A program made the translations under genes and the position numbers. Under the pieces are notes generated by a model. It saw only the letters and a list, made by a program, of their open reading frames with translations. It did not search any database and was not told where the DNA came from. Positions 39,422-48,412 of a stretch of 64,000 nucleotides of DNA are shown one piece after another; within the stretch, counting starts at the first letter, position 1; the number at the start of each line of letters is the position of its first letter. The stretch covers positions 107,186 to 171,185 of the forward strand of contig DASRDB010000008.1 of assembly GCA_035652815.1 (NCBI GenBank), given 5' to 3'. The stretch comes from DASRDB01 sp035652815. Its GTDB lineage: Bacteria > Chloroflexota > Ktedonobacteria > Ktedonobacterales > Ktedonobacteraceae.

Positions 39422-40678
39422 CTACGGATACACGCCGCGAATCTCGGTGGCTTCGGCGACACGCGCAACGGCGAGCAGGTAGGCTCCCATGCGCATGTTG
39501 GTGCCCTGCTCATCGGTCCTGGCTCGCACAGCTTCATAGGAGCGGGTCATGATCGACTCCAGGCGGTTATTGATTTCGTGTTCCGCCCAGAAGAAACGTT
39601 GCAGGTCCTGCACCCATTCAAAGTAACTGACGGTGACGCCGCCAGCGTTGGCGAGAATGTCGGGAACAACGGTGATGCCGCGATCATTGAAGATGCGGTC
39701 GGCCTCTGGCGTGGTGGGGCCGTTGGCGGCTTCGATAATCAGGCGAGCCTTGATGCGAGAGGCGTTTCTGGCTGTCAACTGGTTTTCCAGGGCCGCCGGA
39801 ATGAGGACATCGCAGGGTAGTTCGAGCAGTTCAGCATTCGAGACAGGTTCAGTATCGGGCAGGCCCTTGAGCGTGCCGTGTTCTTTAGAGTAGCGCAGGG
39901 CGCGATGCACATCGATGCCATTGGGATTGTAGACGCCACCGTTGATATCGCTCAGACCGATAACTTTGCAGTCGAGTTCATCGTGGAGCAGGCGGGCGGT
40001 GATGCTGCCCACATTGCCGAAGCCCTGCACGACGACCGAGCAATCCTCCGGGCGCATACCATGATCGCGCATGGCCTCGCGTGTCACGACCAGCACACCG
40101 CGAGCGGTCGCTTCCAGGCGTCCCTCGCTGCCGCCGATGGCAAGCGGCTTGCCAGTAATTACGGCGGGAACGGAGTAGCCACTGTGCATGGAGTAGGTGT
40201 CCATGATCCAGGCCATGATCTGCGGGTTGGTATTCATATCGGGCGCGGGAATGTCGCTATCGGGGCCAATCAAAATAGAGATTTCGGTTGCGTAGCGGCG
40301 GGTGAGGCGTTCCAGTTCGGCGCGTGACATTTTATGCGGGTCACAGATCACGCCGCCCTTCGCGCCGCCAAAGGGAATGCCGACGACCGCGCACTTCCAG
40401 GTCATCCACATGGCAAGGGCGCGCACCTCATCAAGCGAGACCTCGGGGCTGAAACGGATGCCGCCTTTGGCAGGGCCGCGATTGATGTTGTGCTGCACGC
40501 GATAGCCGGTGAACATTTCTACATCACCGTTATCCATGCGAACGGGAAAATTCACGATGAGTTCGCGTTTCGGCTTGCGTAAAATAGCGCGCATAGCCTG
40601 CGAAAGGCCGAGGCGTTCGGCAGCTTCGTCGAATTGAGCTACAGCCACTTCATAGGGGTTCATTACTTCAATCGCCAT
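39422..40678 (-). CDS. gdhA: Glutamate dehydrogenase
   Basis: 418 residues from the ATG at 40678 (CAGGAGGTACAAGATTT upstream). Interconverts glutamate and 2-oxoglutarate plus ammonia. Conserved PAKGGIRFSPEVSLDEV, the catalytic-lysine stretch MTWKCAVVGIPFGGAKGG, and the Rossmann part VVVQGFGNVGSITARLL. The length fits the hexameric small-subunit NAD(P)-dependent class. A palindrome GACC-N7-GGTC lies between the promoter region and the start. ilvE and a peptide-binding lipoprotein nearby suggest a nitrogen or amino-acid theme. Confidence 0.96.
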   Translation of the reverse strand: MAIEVMNPYEVAVAQFDEAAERLGLSQAMRAILRKPKRELIVNFPVRMDNGDVEMFTGYRVQHNINRGPAKGGIRFSPEVSLDEVRALAMWMTWKCAVVGIPFGGAKGGVICDPHKMSRAELERLTRRYATEISILIGPDSDIPAPDMNTNPQIMAWIMDTYSMHSGYSVPAVITGKPLAIGGSEGRLEATARGVLVVTREAMRDHGMRPEDCSVVVQGFGNVGSITARLLHDELDCKVIGLSDINGGVYNPNGIDVHRALRYSKEHGTLKGLPDTEPVSNAELLELPCDVLIPAALENQLTARNASRIKARLIIEAANGPTTPEADRIFNDRGITVVPDILANAGGVTVSYFEWVQDLQRFFWAEHEINNRLESIMTRSYEAVRARTDEQGTNMRMGAYLLAVARVAEATEIRGVYP

Positions 40679-40702
40679 AAATCTTGTACCTCCTGACAAT
40701 TT

Positions 40703-40717
40703 GACCGATCGTTGGTC
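40703..40717. promoter_or_regulatory. Operator-like palindrome upstream of gdhA
   Basis: GACCGATCGTTGGTC, a GACC/GGTC inverted repeat just upstream of the gdhA ribosome binding site. The regulator is unknown. The gap 40679-41062 also holds a terminator and a family A hairpin but no gene. Confidence 0.4.
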
Positions 40718-40820
40718 ATACATGCAGCGCTGCATTATGAAGCAACATTGCTTCCTGCGTTTCCTATGCGCTCACGTCTCACCGATGACACGCACAGGGA
40801 CAGCGCAATCGTCTACATAG

Positions 40821-40850
40821 ATGAAAGCCCGCCAGGAACGTCAGGCGGGC
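40821..40850 (-). terminator. Terminator on the minus strand upstream of gdhA
   Basis: GCCCGCC (40827-40833) pairs with GGCGGGC (40844-40850); read on the minus strand it is followed by TTTCAT. It should stop transcripts coming from the peptide-binding lipoprotein gene. Confidence 0.55.
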
Positions 40851-40952
40851 CACGGGGCCGTATTACTACATCTATTACAGTATATCACCCGACTGGCGGG
40901 GGTTTCAAGGCATATAAGACGCCAGGGGGCACCAAGCCAGGCAGAGCGCGCG

Positions 40953-41023
40953 AAAGACACCGGCAAGGGGATATCTCTACAAGCCAAACAAAGGTGTAGA
41001 GACATCCCCTTGCCGGTGTCTTT
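40953..41023. repeat. Family A hairpin, copy 3
   Basis: AAAGACACCGGCAAGGGGAT then ATCTCTACA pairs with TGTAGAGAC then ATCCCCTTGCCGGTGTCTTT. The core GCAAGGGG-N4-CTCTACA is shared with copies 1 and 2, while the outer arms differ but still pair. Confidence 0.8.
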
Positions 41024-41062
41024 TATCCCCTACAGGTGTCTTTCGTACCCTTTCTCCCTGGA

Positions 41063-42721
41063 CTAGTGTTGCAACAAATACACCCCTGACCAGTCACCGA
41101 AGTAGAGGCCAGTGTTGTTGAGGCTGACTCCCTGGACATAGGTAGGAATAACAGCCGCCATCGCTTCGTGATCGAGTGGCAGCCAACCAACGTTGGTAAT
41201 GGCGATCTGCTCGGCTTTATTGTACAACTGGATGCGTTCCTGGCCGGAAGTCTGTTCGGCCTGTTTGACAGTGTTGTCGAACTGGGTATTGCTCCACAGG
41301 CCATCGTTGTTGCTGGCATTGGTAGTCAGATTGAGTGTCAGCCAGTCATAGGGATCGGGATAGTCGGCAGTCCATTGTGTAAAGCCAAACTGAATAATGG
41401 GCGGGCGGCTCTGCGTCTCCTGGTTGTAGGCGTTTAACTCGACGGCGTTCAGCTTCACCTGAATGCCGAGCGCGTTCTGCCACATCTGCTGCAACACCTG
41501 GGCCTCAAGCGGAGAAACCTGGGAGTTAGGATAGGAGAAGGTGATCGAGGGCACCTTGCTCACATCGGGATAGACGGATTGCAGGAGCTGGCGCGCCTTG
41601 TTCTTATCATAGGGCAGTCCCGGATAGTTTGCCTGATAGCCGGGCATACCTGGAGGAATAATGGTCGGCGCGGCAATGGCTCCTCCCTTGAACACAGCAG
41701 TCACCAGCGTTTGCTTATCAATCGCATAGGCAAAGGCCTGACGCATGGCAACATTATTGAAAGGCGGCTTCGTATTATCGAAGAACAGCAGGTCGGTCTG
41801 GAGCAGCGATTTGTTGGTATAACCGGGCATACCCTTCGCCGTTTGCAAATCTTGCGCGCCGATGTTCCAGACAAAATCATACTCGCCTGCCTCATACGCT
41901 TTAAAGGCAGTCGAGGGGTCGTTAACAAAGAGCATATCGACTTCGCGCAGTCTCGTCTTCCCGCCATACCAGTGTGGATTGGGCACCAGGATCATCTTCA
42001 CATTGTGATCCCACTCCTTGACCATGAAAGGCCCGGTGCCGACGCCATTGCCCGCCACGTGATTAGCCCAGTCGGTATTTCCATATTGCTTGATAAGCTT
42101 GCTGTTGAGCGGAAAGGCGATGGAATTGGCCATGATATCCAGGAAATACTCGGTCGGCTGCGTCAGCGTAATTTGCAGCGTAGTATCGTTAAGCGCCTTG
42201 ACTCCGGTAAGTGTGCGCGTCTTACCGTTGGCAAGATCATTCGCGCCTACAATATTGCCCAGGAAAAAGGTAGCGATAGGCGATTTGGTCTCCGGCAAGA
42301 GCGCTCGAGTCAGTGTATAGACGTAGCTTTGCGCGGTGACAGGAGTTCCATCAGAGAACGTAATGCCCTGCTTGAGGCTAAACGTGTAGGTCTTCCTGTC
42401 GCTTGAAATACTCCAGGTGGCCTGGTCAGGTACGACGTTGAGATTTTTATCAAATTTCACCAGGCCCGTATAGACCATGCCCACCGCCACTGCTGAATTA
42501 GCATCGGGTCCCTGCGCCGGGTCCATCGTCGCAACGTCCTGCGTTCCCACGTTGGGGAACGTCAACACCTGGCTGGAAGCAGGAGCAGGACTCACGCCAG
42601 GAGTAGGAGTACTGGAATTGCTGCCGCTGCAGGCAGCGAGAATGAGCAGAAGGATGCTCAAGAAAAAGGCCGTTGGTGAATGACGTGTTTTACGTCTATT
42701 TCGACCACACAATGTATGCAT
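41063..42721 (-). CDS. Peptide/oligopeptide ABC transporter substrate-binding lipoprotein (SBP family 5)
   Basis: 552 residues. Signal peptide ending in LILAAC (lipobox Cys31), then a Ser/Thr/Pro-rich linker and a family 5 binding protein: YTGLVKFDKNLNVVPDQA, WSISSDRKTYTFSLKQGITF, SDGTPVTAQSYVYTLTRALL. The fold and length match DppA/OppA proteins. No permease or ATPase is next to it, so it must work with a transporter encoded elsewhere, or the ligand is only sensed. Confidence 0.92.
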   Translation of the reverse strand: MHTLCGRNRRKTRHSPTAFFLSILLLILAACSGSNSSTPTPGVSPAPASSQVLTFPNVGTQDVATMDPAQGPDANSAVAVGMVYTGLVKFDKNLNVVPDQATWSISSDRKTYTFSLKQGITFSDGTPVTAQSYVYTLTRALLPETKSPIATFFLGNIVGANDLANGKTRTLTGVKALNDTTLQITLTQPTEYFLDIMANSIAFPLNSKLIKQYGNTDWANHVAGNGVGTGPFMVKEWDHNVKMILVPNPHWYGGKTRLREVDMLFVNDPSTAFKAYEAGEYDFVWNIGAQDLQTAKGMPGYTNKSLLQTDLLFFDNTKPPFNNVAMRQAFAYAIDKQTLVTAVFKGGAIAAPTIIPPGMPGYQANYPGLPYDKNKARQLLQSVYPDVSKVPSITFSYPNSQVSPLEAQVLQQMWQNALGIQVKLNAVELNAYNQETQSRPPIIQFGFTQWTADYPDPYDWLTLNLTTNASNNDGLWSNTQFDNTVKQAEQTSGQERIQLYNKAEQIAITNVGWLPLDHEAMAAVIPTYVQGVSLNNTGLYFGDWSGVYLLQH

Positions 42722-42890
42722 GATCGCCTCGCTTTCCGTTTCAAGCTAGTGAAAATAAGTTTGTGTGTATTCTATAATGTTTGAATAGTTCAGGCAAGCG
42801 GCAGATTTAATGAGATGGGAAGTCACCCGCTTGCCGAGGGGAACCGGAAGCCCTACGCATTGGCCCATTACCCCCGCAGCAAATTGGCTC

Positions 42891-42920
42891 TCGACATGCA
42901 GGCCATTTAGAGGCTATAAT
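42891..42920 (+). promoter_or_regulatory. Promoter upstream of ilvE
   Basis: TCGACA (42891-42896) and a perfect TATAAT (42915-42920) with an 18-bp spacer. It gives a leader of about 325 nt before ilvE. A CTGTTC/GAACAG hairpin just upstream of AGGAGG (near 42935-42958) could affect access to the following ribosome binding site. Confidence 0.65.
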
Positions 42921-42965
42921 TAGATCAGTAACTCTGTTCTGTTCAATGGCGAACAGGAGGAATAC

Positions 42966-43259
42966 ATGATCTTGAACGGAATAAGCGTACCTTACGCGGG
43001 CAAACATGCGCAGCACCCGGCGCGTGAGCCGATTCGCTTCACCGGTCGCTTTGACCCCCGCTTATTCTCGACGTTCAACGTGATGTCCTCTCCGGCGACT
43101 GTTCCCCAGACCTGCAAAGCGGCACGTATCTTCCACATGGTCAGGCGCGTATTACGATGGATGCTGGCCGGAAACAGGCAGTGTTCCGGCACTTCGTTTC
43201 TAGCTCTCGACCCGAGTACTTTAAGACTAGAAACCAGAAAAAGGAGGGAAGATGAGTAG
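42966..43259 (+). CDS. Possible 97-residue leader ORF overlapping the ilvE start
   Basis: ATG with AACAGGAGGAATAC upstream, one of the better ribosome binding sites in the region. The product is Arg- and Thr-rich with no recognisable domain. The stop at 43259 overlaps the ilvE start (43252) by 8 bp, an arrangement seen with translational coupling. It may be a leader, a real small protein, or chance. The 43-kb gap 42722-43251 contains nothing else. Confidence 0.3.
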   Translation: MILNGISVPYAGKHAQHPAREPIRFTGRFDPRLFSTFNVMSSPATVPQTCKAARIFHMVRRVLRWMLAGNRQCSGTSFLALDPSTLRLETRKRREDE

Positions 43260-44226
43260 CAAAGAAGCTGCTTATCAAGACAAGATGAATTCAAAAATAC
43301 TGTTTATGAATGGCAATTTCATACCCGCTGAGCAGGGCGTTGTTTCGGTGCGCACGCATGGCTTCGCTTACGGCACCGGCTGCTTCGAGGGTATTCGTGG
43401 GTACTGGAACGAGCAAGAGCAGCAGTTGTACCTGTTCCGGTTGCGCGAGCATTATGAACGCTTCCTCCGCTCGTGCAAGATACTCCAGATCTCGCTTCCC
43501 TATACTGTCGATCAATTAATCGATTTGACGGTCGAACTGGTGCGCCAGAACGACCACAAGGAAGACATCTACCTGCGCCCGATGGCGTATAAAGCCGACC
43601 AGGGTATCGGTGTGCGTCTTCACGGTTTGCAGGATGACCTGGTTATAACCACCGCAGCATATGGAAACTATATCGATATTAACGGGCTTCGCTGCGGTGT
43701 CTCCTCGTGGCGGCGAGTCGATGATAACGCCATTCCGGCACGCGCCAAAATCACCGGCGCATATGTGAACTCGGCCTTCGCCAAAAGTGAGGCCCTGCAA
43801 AACGGCTTCGACGAAGCTATTATGCTCACTCACGAAGGGCATGTATCTGAGGGGAGCGCGGAAAACATCTTCCTGGTCATCAATGGTGAGCTGGTGACGC
43901 CGTCTCCGACTGAAAATATTCTGCTTGGCATCACACGCGATACGGTCATTGAGCTGGCGCGCCGCGAATTCGGCATGATTACCCGCGAGCGGCAAATCGA
44001 CCGCACCGAGCTGTATACCGCCGACGAAATCTTCCTCACCGGCACCGGCGCGCAAATCGCGCCCGTCATCGTGGTCGATCACCGTCCTATTGGCGATGGC
44101 AAAGTTGGCAAGGTGAGCCGCTCCATGCAGGATTTGTACTTTGAGGTGGTGCGCGGCAAACGCCCCGAATACCGCAACCAATGGTGTGTGCCCGTCTATG
44201 CCAGCGTTCCCGCGCAGGGGTTATAA
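43252..44226 (+). CDS. ilvE: Branched-chain amino-acid aminotransferase (class IV PLP)
   Basis: 324 residues, ATG at 43252 behind AAAAAGGAGGGAAG. Final or first step of Val/Leu/Ile synthesis or breakdown, using glutamate. The PLP lysine is Lys166 in RAKITGAYVN, with the family segments RTHGFAYGTGCFEGIRGY and EGSAENIFLV. It could in principle be a D-amino-acid aminotransferase of the same fold, but length and the GTGCFEGIR motif favour IlvE. Confidence 0.93.
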   Translation: MSSKEAAYQDKMNSKILFMNGNFIPAEQGVVSVRTHGFAYGTGCFEGIRGYWNEQEQQLYLFRLREHYERFLRSCKILQISLPYTVDQLIDLTVELVRQNDHKEDIYLRPMAYKADQGIGVRLHGLQDDLVITTAAYGNYIDINGLRCGVSSWRRVDDNAIPARAKITGAYVNSAFAKSEALQNGFDEAIMLTHEGHVSEGSAENIFLVINGELVTPSPTENILLGITRDTVIELARREFGMITRERQIDRTELYTADEIFLTGTGAQIAPVIVVDHRPIGDGKVGKVSRSMQDLYFEVVRGKRPEYRNQWCVPVYASVPAQGL

Positions 44227-44230
44227 ACGA

Positions 44231-44280
44231 CAGATAAAAAATGTCCGCAAACCGGTCGGTTTGCGGACATTTTTTATCTG
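44231..44280. terminator. Perfect bidirectional terminator between ilvE and rpsI
   Basis: 23-nt arms 44231-44253 and 44258-44280 (core ATGTCCGCAAACC / GGTTTGCGGACAT) with runs of A and T at both ends, so it can end transcripts from both strands. Confidence 0.92.
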
Positions 44281-44308
44281 AGTGCCTTGCAGGTACAGGA
44301 AACGACAA

Positions 44309-44719
44309 TTAGCGTTTCGTGTACTGCGGGGCCTTGCGGGCACGCTTGAGACCGTATTTCTTGCGCTCCTTCATGCGTGGGTCGCGGGTAAGATAACCGG
44401 CCTTGCGCAGCGTCTGCTTCCATTCGGGATTGACGCGCAGCAGGGCGCGTGCCACGCCATGCCGAATTGCTCCCGCCTGCCCGCTGACGCCGCCGCCGAC
44501 CACGCGCACAGTCATGGTGTAGGCGTTGTCCAGGTCCAGCAGGCGCAGGGGCGCGGTCATCGTCGCGTTGGCAGCCGGGCGGTCGCCAAAATACTGTGCC
44601 GCCGCTTTGCCGTTGATGGTGACACTGCCGTCACCATTGGGATAGAGGCGAACGCGGGCTACAGCCGTTTTGCGTCGTCCCATACCATAGTAGTATTCGC
44701 CTTTGATGGTATCGACCAC
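44309..44719 (-). CDS. rpsI: 30S ribosomal protein S9
   Basis: 136 residues. GTG start at 44719 after GAGGAG. GRRKTAVARVRLYPNGDG, VVGGGVSGQAGAIRHGVARA and the C-terminal KKYGLKRARKAPQYTKR with the terminal arginine that contacts P-site tRNA. Directly after rplM, the last gene of the ribosomal block. Confidence 0.97.
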   Translation of the reverse strand: MVDTIKGEYYYGMGRRKTAVARVRLYPNGDGSVTINGKAAAQYFGDRPAANATMTAPLRLLDLDNAYTMTVRVVGGGVSGQAGAIRHGVARALLRVNPEWKQTLRKAGYLTRDPRMKERKKYGLKRARKAPQYTKR

Positions 44720-44738
44720 AGTAGCTTCTCCTCGTTAG

Positions 44739-45245
44739 TTACTCTTCCGCAGCGGCTTCGGTGGTGTTCGCGCTTTCTGCGGCCTGCTGCTTCTGCTTCA
44801 ACAATGCCTCGGGACCAGTCCAGGGAATGGGCTTCTGGGCCTGGTGCGGATGCTCAGGGCCGGGATAGACCTTGAGGCGAGACATCAACCTGTTGCCCAG
44901 GTGATTGTGCATCACCATACCGCGCACGGCATGGATCAAAGCGCGCTCCGGGAAGCGTCCTTCTAACGTCTGGCGCAGTGTAGTTTGCTTCAGACCGCCC
45001 GGATACTGGCTGTGGCGGTAGTAGACCTTCTGATCCATGCGCTTGCCCGTCACGGCAATTTTACGCGCATTAATGACCACCACAAAGTCACCACAGGGCA
45101 TATGCGGTGTGAAGGTTGGTTTATGTTTGCCGCGCAAAATCTGCGCGATCTGGGATGCCAGGCGGCCAAGAACCTGTCCTTCAGCATCGATGATGTACCA
45201 CTGCGGTTCCAGGTCAGCGGCCTTGGCGCTATATGTCTTCATCAT
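44739..45245 (-). CDS. rplM: 50S ribosomal protein L13
   Basis: 168 residues; the core PQWYIIDAEGQVLGRLAS, FVVVINARKIAVTGKR, then LGNRLMSRLKVYPGPEHPHQ is standard. The tail of about 25 residues is Gln/Ala/Glu-rich and longer than usual. It overlaps the end of truA by 17 bp. Confidence 0.97.
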   Translation of the reverse strand: MMKTYSAKAADLEPQWYIIDAEGQVLGRLASQIAQILRGKHKPTFTPHMPCGDFVVVINARKIAVTGKRMDQKVYYRHSQYPGGLKQTTLRQTLEGRFPERALIHAVRGMVMHNHLGNRLMSRLKVYPGPEHPHQAQKPIPWTGPEALLKQKQQAAESANTTEAAAEE

Positions 45246-46035
45246 GTGTCACCTCTTTGCTTCTCAAAATCCCCTCTGGATATGTCACCCCTACCAGGCA
45301 TAGCCCATGCGGTGGGGCCGCCGAACCAGGGTGCGTTATTTCAGCGCGTTGCACGATAGCGGCAAATTCGCCGAGGCTCAGTCGTTTCTGCCCTACGAGC
45401 AACAGTGTTCCAACCATCCTGCGTACCATTCCGGTTAAGAAGGCGTCCGCAGTAAAATTACAATAGATAAGTGCATCTTGACGCTGGCAAGAAGCATGGA
45501 GCAGAGTGCGCACGCATGAATGCGGCCCCGGCCTGCGCGGATTATGCTCATCCGGGCTGCGCCCAAAGGCTCCAAAATCTTTGCGTCCCAACAAAAGACG
45601 GCACGCATCGTTCATCAAGTCCACCGCCAGCTCTCGCCACACGTGGGTGGTATATCGCGCGTGAAGAGGAGACGGGGCCTGCTCGTTCCAGATCGTGTAA
45701 CGATAGGAACGGCTCAACGCGCTGAAACGCGCATGAAAGCTGTCCGGGACTTCCGAAATCCACCGTATCGCCACGCTACGGGGCAGGACAGCGTTCAAGG
45801 CTCGCATCCACACCTGTGGCGACAGGGGGGAGTCTGCGCTGAAGTGGATTACCTGACCACTGGCATGAACTCCTGCATCGGTACGACCGGCCCCGTAGAC
45901 CACAACTTCGCGGCCCGAGATACGCTTTATAGCCTCTTCCAGAGTTCCCTGGATGGTGGGGCCACGCTCCTCGGCCTGCCGCTGGAAGCCGTGATAGTCG
46001 GTGCCGTCGTATTCAATGCCACATGCGAGTTTCAT
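45229..46035 (-). CDS. truA: tRNA pseudouridine(38-40) synthase TruA
   Basis: 268 residues. The catalytic Asp53 lies in YGAGRTDAGVHASGQV; IEYDGTDYHGFQRQ is the N-terminal mark. It isomerises uridines 38-40 in the tRNA anticodon stem-loop. Position between rplQ and rplM is common to many bacteria. Confidence 0.95.
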   Translation of the reverse strand: MKLACGIEYDGTDYHGFQRQAEERGPTIQGTLEEAIKRISGREVVVYGAGRTDAGVHASGQVIHFSADSPLSPQVWMRALNAVLPRSVAIRWISEVPDSFHARFSALSRSYRYTIWNEQAPSPLHARYTTHVWRELAVDLMNDACRLLLGRKDFGAFGRSPDEHNPRRPGPHSCVRTLLHASCQRQDALIYCNFTADAFLTGMVRRMVGTLLLVGQKRLSLGEFAAIVQRAEITHPGSAAPPHGLCLVGVTYPEGILRSKEVTHDEDI

Positions 46036-46094
46036 CTACTTCGCTTCCGGGTATGCCTGCCGGGCACATCCCCAGGACGCGCTACCTCTTTCCT

Positions 46095-46721
46095 TTACAC
46101 GAGCGCGATCTGCACCATCTGCGCGGCATCGCCCTGCCGCCGACCAAGCTTGGTGATACGAGTGTAGCCACCATGTCGTCCCACGTAGCGAGGCGCGAGT
46201 TCGTCAAAGATACGCTTGACGACCAGCTCGTCGGGCAGAGATTTGAGGATGCGGCGGCGGGCGCGCAGCTCAATCACCATCGCCTCGTAAGCTGCCTGCA
46301 GGCCCTTTTCGGCCTCATCCTCATTGGAGATGATGCGCAGCAGCTCATCGCGGCGCGCCTTCAGCTTCTGCTCCTGGAAACGACGACCCTGATCGGTCAG
46401 AGGCGGCTTACCAAGGTCGGCGCGCTCCTCGTTCGAGAGAACTCGCTTTGAAAGCGAGAACCGGCCACGCCGGGCAAAGGCGAGCAGTTGGTTTGCCTTG
46501 TCCTCATCTTCCACGACGGTGCGCAGGTGCGCCCTGGAAGCTGTATAGCCTTTGACCGCGATGGTCAGCAGCTTTTCGGTTTCGCCACGAATAGCGCGGG
46601 CGCGGGTCTCGGTTGTCTTAATCCGGTCGTAGCGGAACAGACCAGCCATCAAGTTACGACGCGCAGACTTGCGCTGCGCCTCGTGCATACCCATTTTTAT
46701 ACCAGCAACTCGGTGCCTCAA
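46095..46721 (-). CDS. rplQ: 50S ribosomal protein L17 with internal insertion
   Basis: 208 residues against the usual 115-130. TTG start at 46721, right behind the rpoA stop, with GGAGGAATGAG upstream. The N-terminal half (MRHRVAGIKMG, RRNLMAGLFRYDRIKTTETRA) and the C-terminal half (VVKRIFDELAPRYVGRHGGYTRI) are normal L17. Between them (about residues 65-160) is a charged, probably helical insertion, rich in Arg, Glu and Lys, absent from E. coli and Bacillus L17. Confidence 0.93.
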   Translation of the reverse strand: MRHRVAGIKMGMHEAQRKSARRNLMAGLFRYDRIKTTETRARAIRGETEKLLTIAVKGYTASRAHLRTVVEDEDKANQLLAFARRGRFSLSKRVLSNEERADLGKPPLTDQGRRFQEQKLKARRDELLRIISNEDEAEKGLQAAYEAMVIELRARRRILKSLPDELVVKRIFDELAPRYVGRHGGYTRITKLGRRQGDAAQMVQIALV

Positions 46722-46722
46722 C

Positions 46723-47703
46723 TCATTCCTCCATTTCTTGATCGCCGCTCATATCGGCCCCGACAGCACTGGTACGCGGGTTGGGCAGGAAGTTTCGCGC
46801 CAGGAGTTTCTCGCGCAATTCCTGCAAGCTCTTTTCACCGAAGTTACGCACGCCGAGCAGGTCGTCTTCGTTCATGGTCAGCACCTGGCCGACTTTGGTA
46901 ATGTTGCTGCGTTTCAGGCAGTTGTACGCGCGCACAGAAAGATCGAGTTCCTCGATGGGGGTATCGTAAACCTTCTGTGGTATTGGTATGCTGCTGAGCG
47001 GCTGCTTCTCCGGTTCGGCGAGAACCGCCCGGTAGTTGGCAAGCTGCGTAAAGTGGCGCACCAGGATGTCGGCGCTCTGACGGAGAGCTTCATCCGGCGT
47101 GATGGTACCATCAGTCCATATATCAAGAACGATTTTATCAAAGTTAGTCATCTGCCCAACACGGGTGTGTTCGACAGTGTAGTTTACTTTTTGCACAGGT
47201 GTGAAGATCGCATCAACAGGGATGACCCCGATGGGCTGATCTTCTTTCGAGTCGGCAGGGATATAGCCCCGGCCAGCCTCGACGACCAGTTCCATTTCAA
47301 GACGCGCATTCTCGTTATCGAGGGTGGCGATATACAGGTCCGGGTTGACGATTTCCACAGTGCTAGGGGCCATGATATCCGCCGCCGTTACCACCCGCTC
47401 GCCGCTCACCTCCAGGCGCATAGAAACGGGATGGTCCGAAAAGCAGCGCAAACGGAGCTTCTTGATGTTCAAGACGATGTCGGTGACATCCTCCATCACA
47501 TTGGGGATGTCCTGAAACTCGTGCTGCACCCCATCAATGCGAATCGATGTCACCGCAGCGCCGGGCAGAGAGGAGAGCAGGACACGCCGGAGCGCGTTGC
47601 CCAACGTCATGCCATACCCCGCCTCTAAAGGCTCAATATCATAGCTCGCATAGTTTCCCTGTGTCTTCGTGTTCTTAATGCGAGGCAGAGTAATTTCTTG
47701 CAA
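46723..47703 (-). CDS. rpoA: DNA-directed RNA polymerase alpha subunit
   Basis: 326 residues. N-terminal dimerisation domain (EAGYGMTLGNALRRVLLSSL) and the C-terminal domain with LDLSVRAYNCLKRSNITKVG and GVRNFGEKSLQELREKL for DNA and activator contact. TTG start at 47703. Standard place between rpsD and rplQ in the alpha operon. Confidence 0.97.
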   Translation of the reverse strand: MQEITLPRIKNTKTQGNYASYDIEPLEAGYGMTLGNALRRVLLSSLPGAAVTSIRIDGVQHEFQDIPNVMEDVTDIVLNIKKLRLRCFSDHPVSMRLEVSGERVVTAADIMAPSTVEIVNPDLYIATLDNENARLEMELVVEAGRGYIPADSKEDQPIGVIPVDAIFTPVQKVNYTVEHTRVGQMTNFDKIVLDIWTDGTITPDEALRQSADILVRHFTQLANYRAVLAEPEKQPLSSIPIPQKVYDTPIEELDLSVRAYNCLKRSNITKVGQVLTMNEDDLLGVRNFGEKSLQELREKLLARNFLPNPRTSAVGADMSGDQEMEE

Positions 47704-47756
47704 GGTGTTAACCTGCCTTTCTTTTCCTATCGCCGCTTATAGGACTACCCAAATGG

Positions 47757-48383
47757 TTAGCGCTGGTAGTACTCAACCACCATCTGTTCTTCAAAGGGCA
47801 GCTCAAGTTCTGTGCGAGAGGGCAGAGACATGACACGCCCGGTCATTGTATCGACATCGAGACGCAACCAGGAAGGAACGCCCTTCTGAGCCAGCATCAA
47901 AGCGCGGGTCTTGAAGTACTCCAGCCCTTTGCTGCGCTCGCGTACAGAAATGACATCGCCTGGTTTGGCGATAAACGATGGAATATCCGTTTTGCGGCCA
48001 TTGACAGCAAAATGCCCATGATTGACAAGCTGGCGCGCCTGGGCGCGAGAATCGGCAAAACCGAGACGATAGACCAGGTTGTCAAGGCGCATTTCAAGAA
48101 TTTGTAAGAGGTTCTCGCTGGTGCGGCCGGAACGGCGAGCGGCGGTCTCAAAGTGCTTGCGGAACTGTCGCTCGAGCAGGCCGTAGGTGCGGCGAACCTT
48201 TTGTTTTTCACGTAGCTGCAAGGCATATCCCGACGCCTTGCGAGGTCGGCCCGTCCCATGCTGTCCGGGGCGGGTATTGCGGCGCTCAAGGGTGCATTTC
48301 ATCATGCACTTGTCGCCTTTCAAAAAGAGTTTTACCCCCTCACGCCTGCAAAGTTTGCAGACGGGGCCGGTATAACGCGCCAT
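47757..48383 (-). CDS. rpsD: 30S ribosomal protein S4 (zinc type)
   Basis: 208 residues. ARYTGPVCKLCRREGVKLFL with Cys9, Cys12, Cys26 and Cys30 forming the zinc knuckle, and the S4 domain (LEMRLDNLVYRLGFADSRAQ, ARQLVNHGHFAVNG). A primary 16S rRNA binder. ATG with GAGGAGGAATACACT upstream. Confidence 0.97.
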   Translation of the reverse strand: MARYTGPVCKLCRREGVKLFLKGDKCMMKCTLERRNTRPGQHGTGRPRKASGYALQLREKQKVRRTYGLLERQFRKHFETAARRSGRTSENLLQILEMRLDNLVYRLGFADSRAQARQLVNHGHFAVNGRKTDIPSFIAKPGDVISVRERSKGLEYFKTRALMLAQKGVPSWLRLDVDTMTGRVMSLPSRTELELPFEEQMVVEYYQR

Positions 48384-48412
48384 GTAGTGTATTCCTCCTC
48401 ACACGCACAGCC

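Noticed and set aside
41579..42406. Plus-strand ORF of 275 codons
   Set aside because: Antisense to the peptide-binding lipoprotein gene; product looks like a codon-bias shadow.
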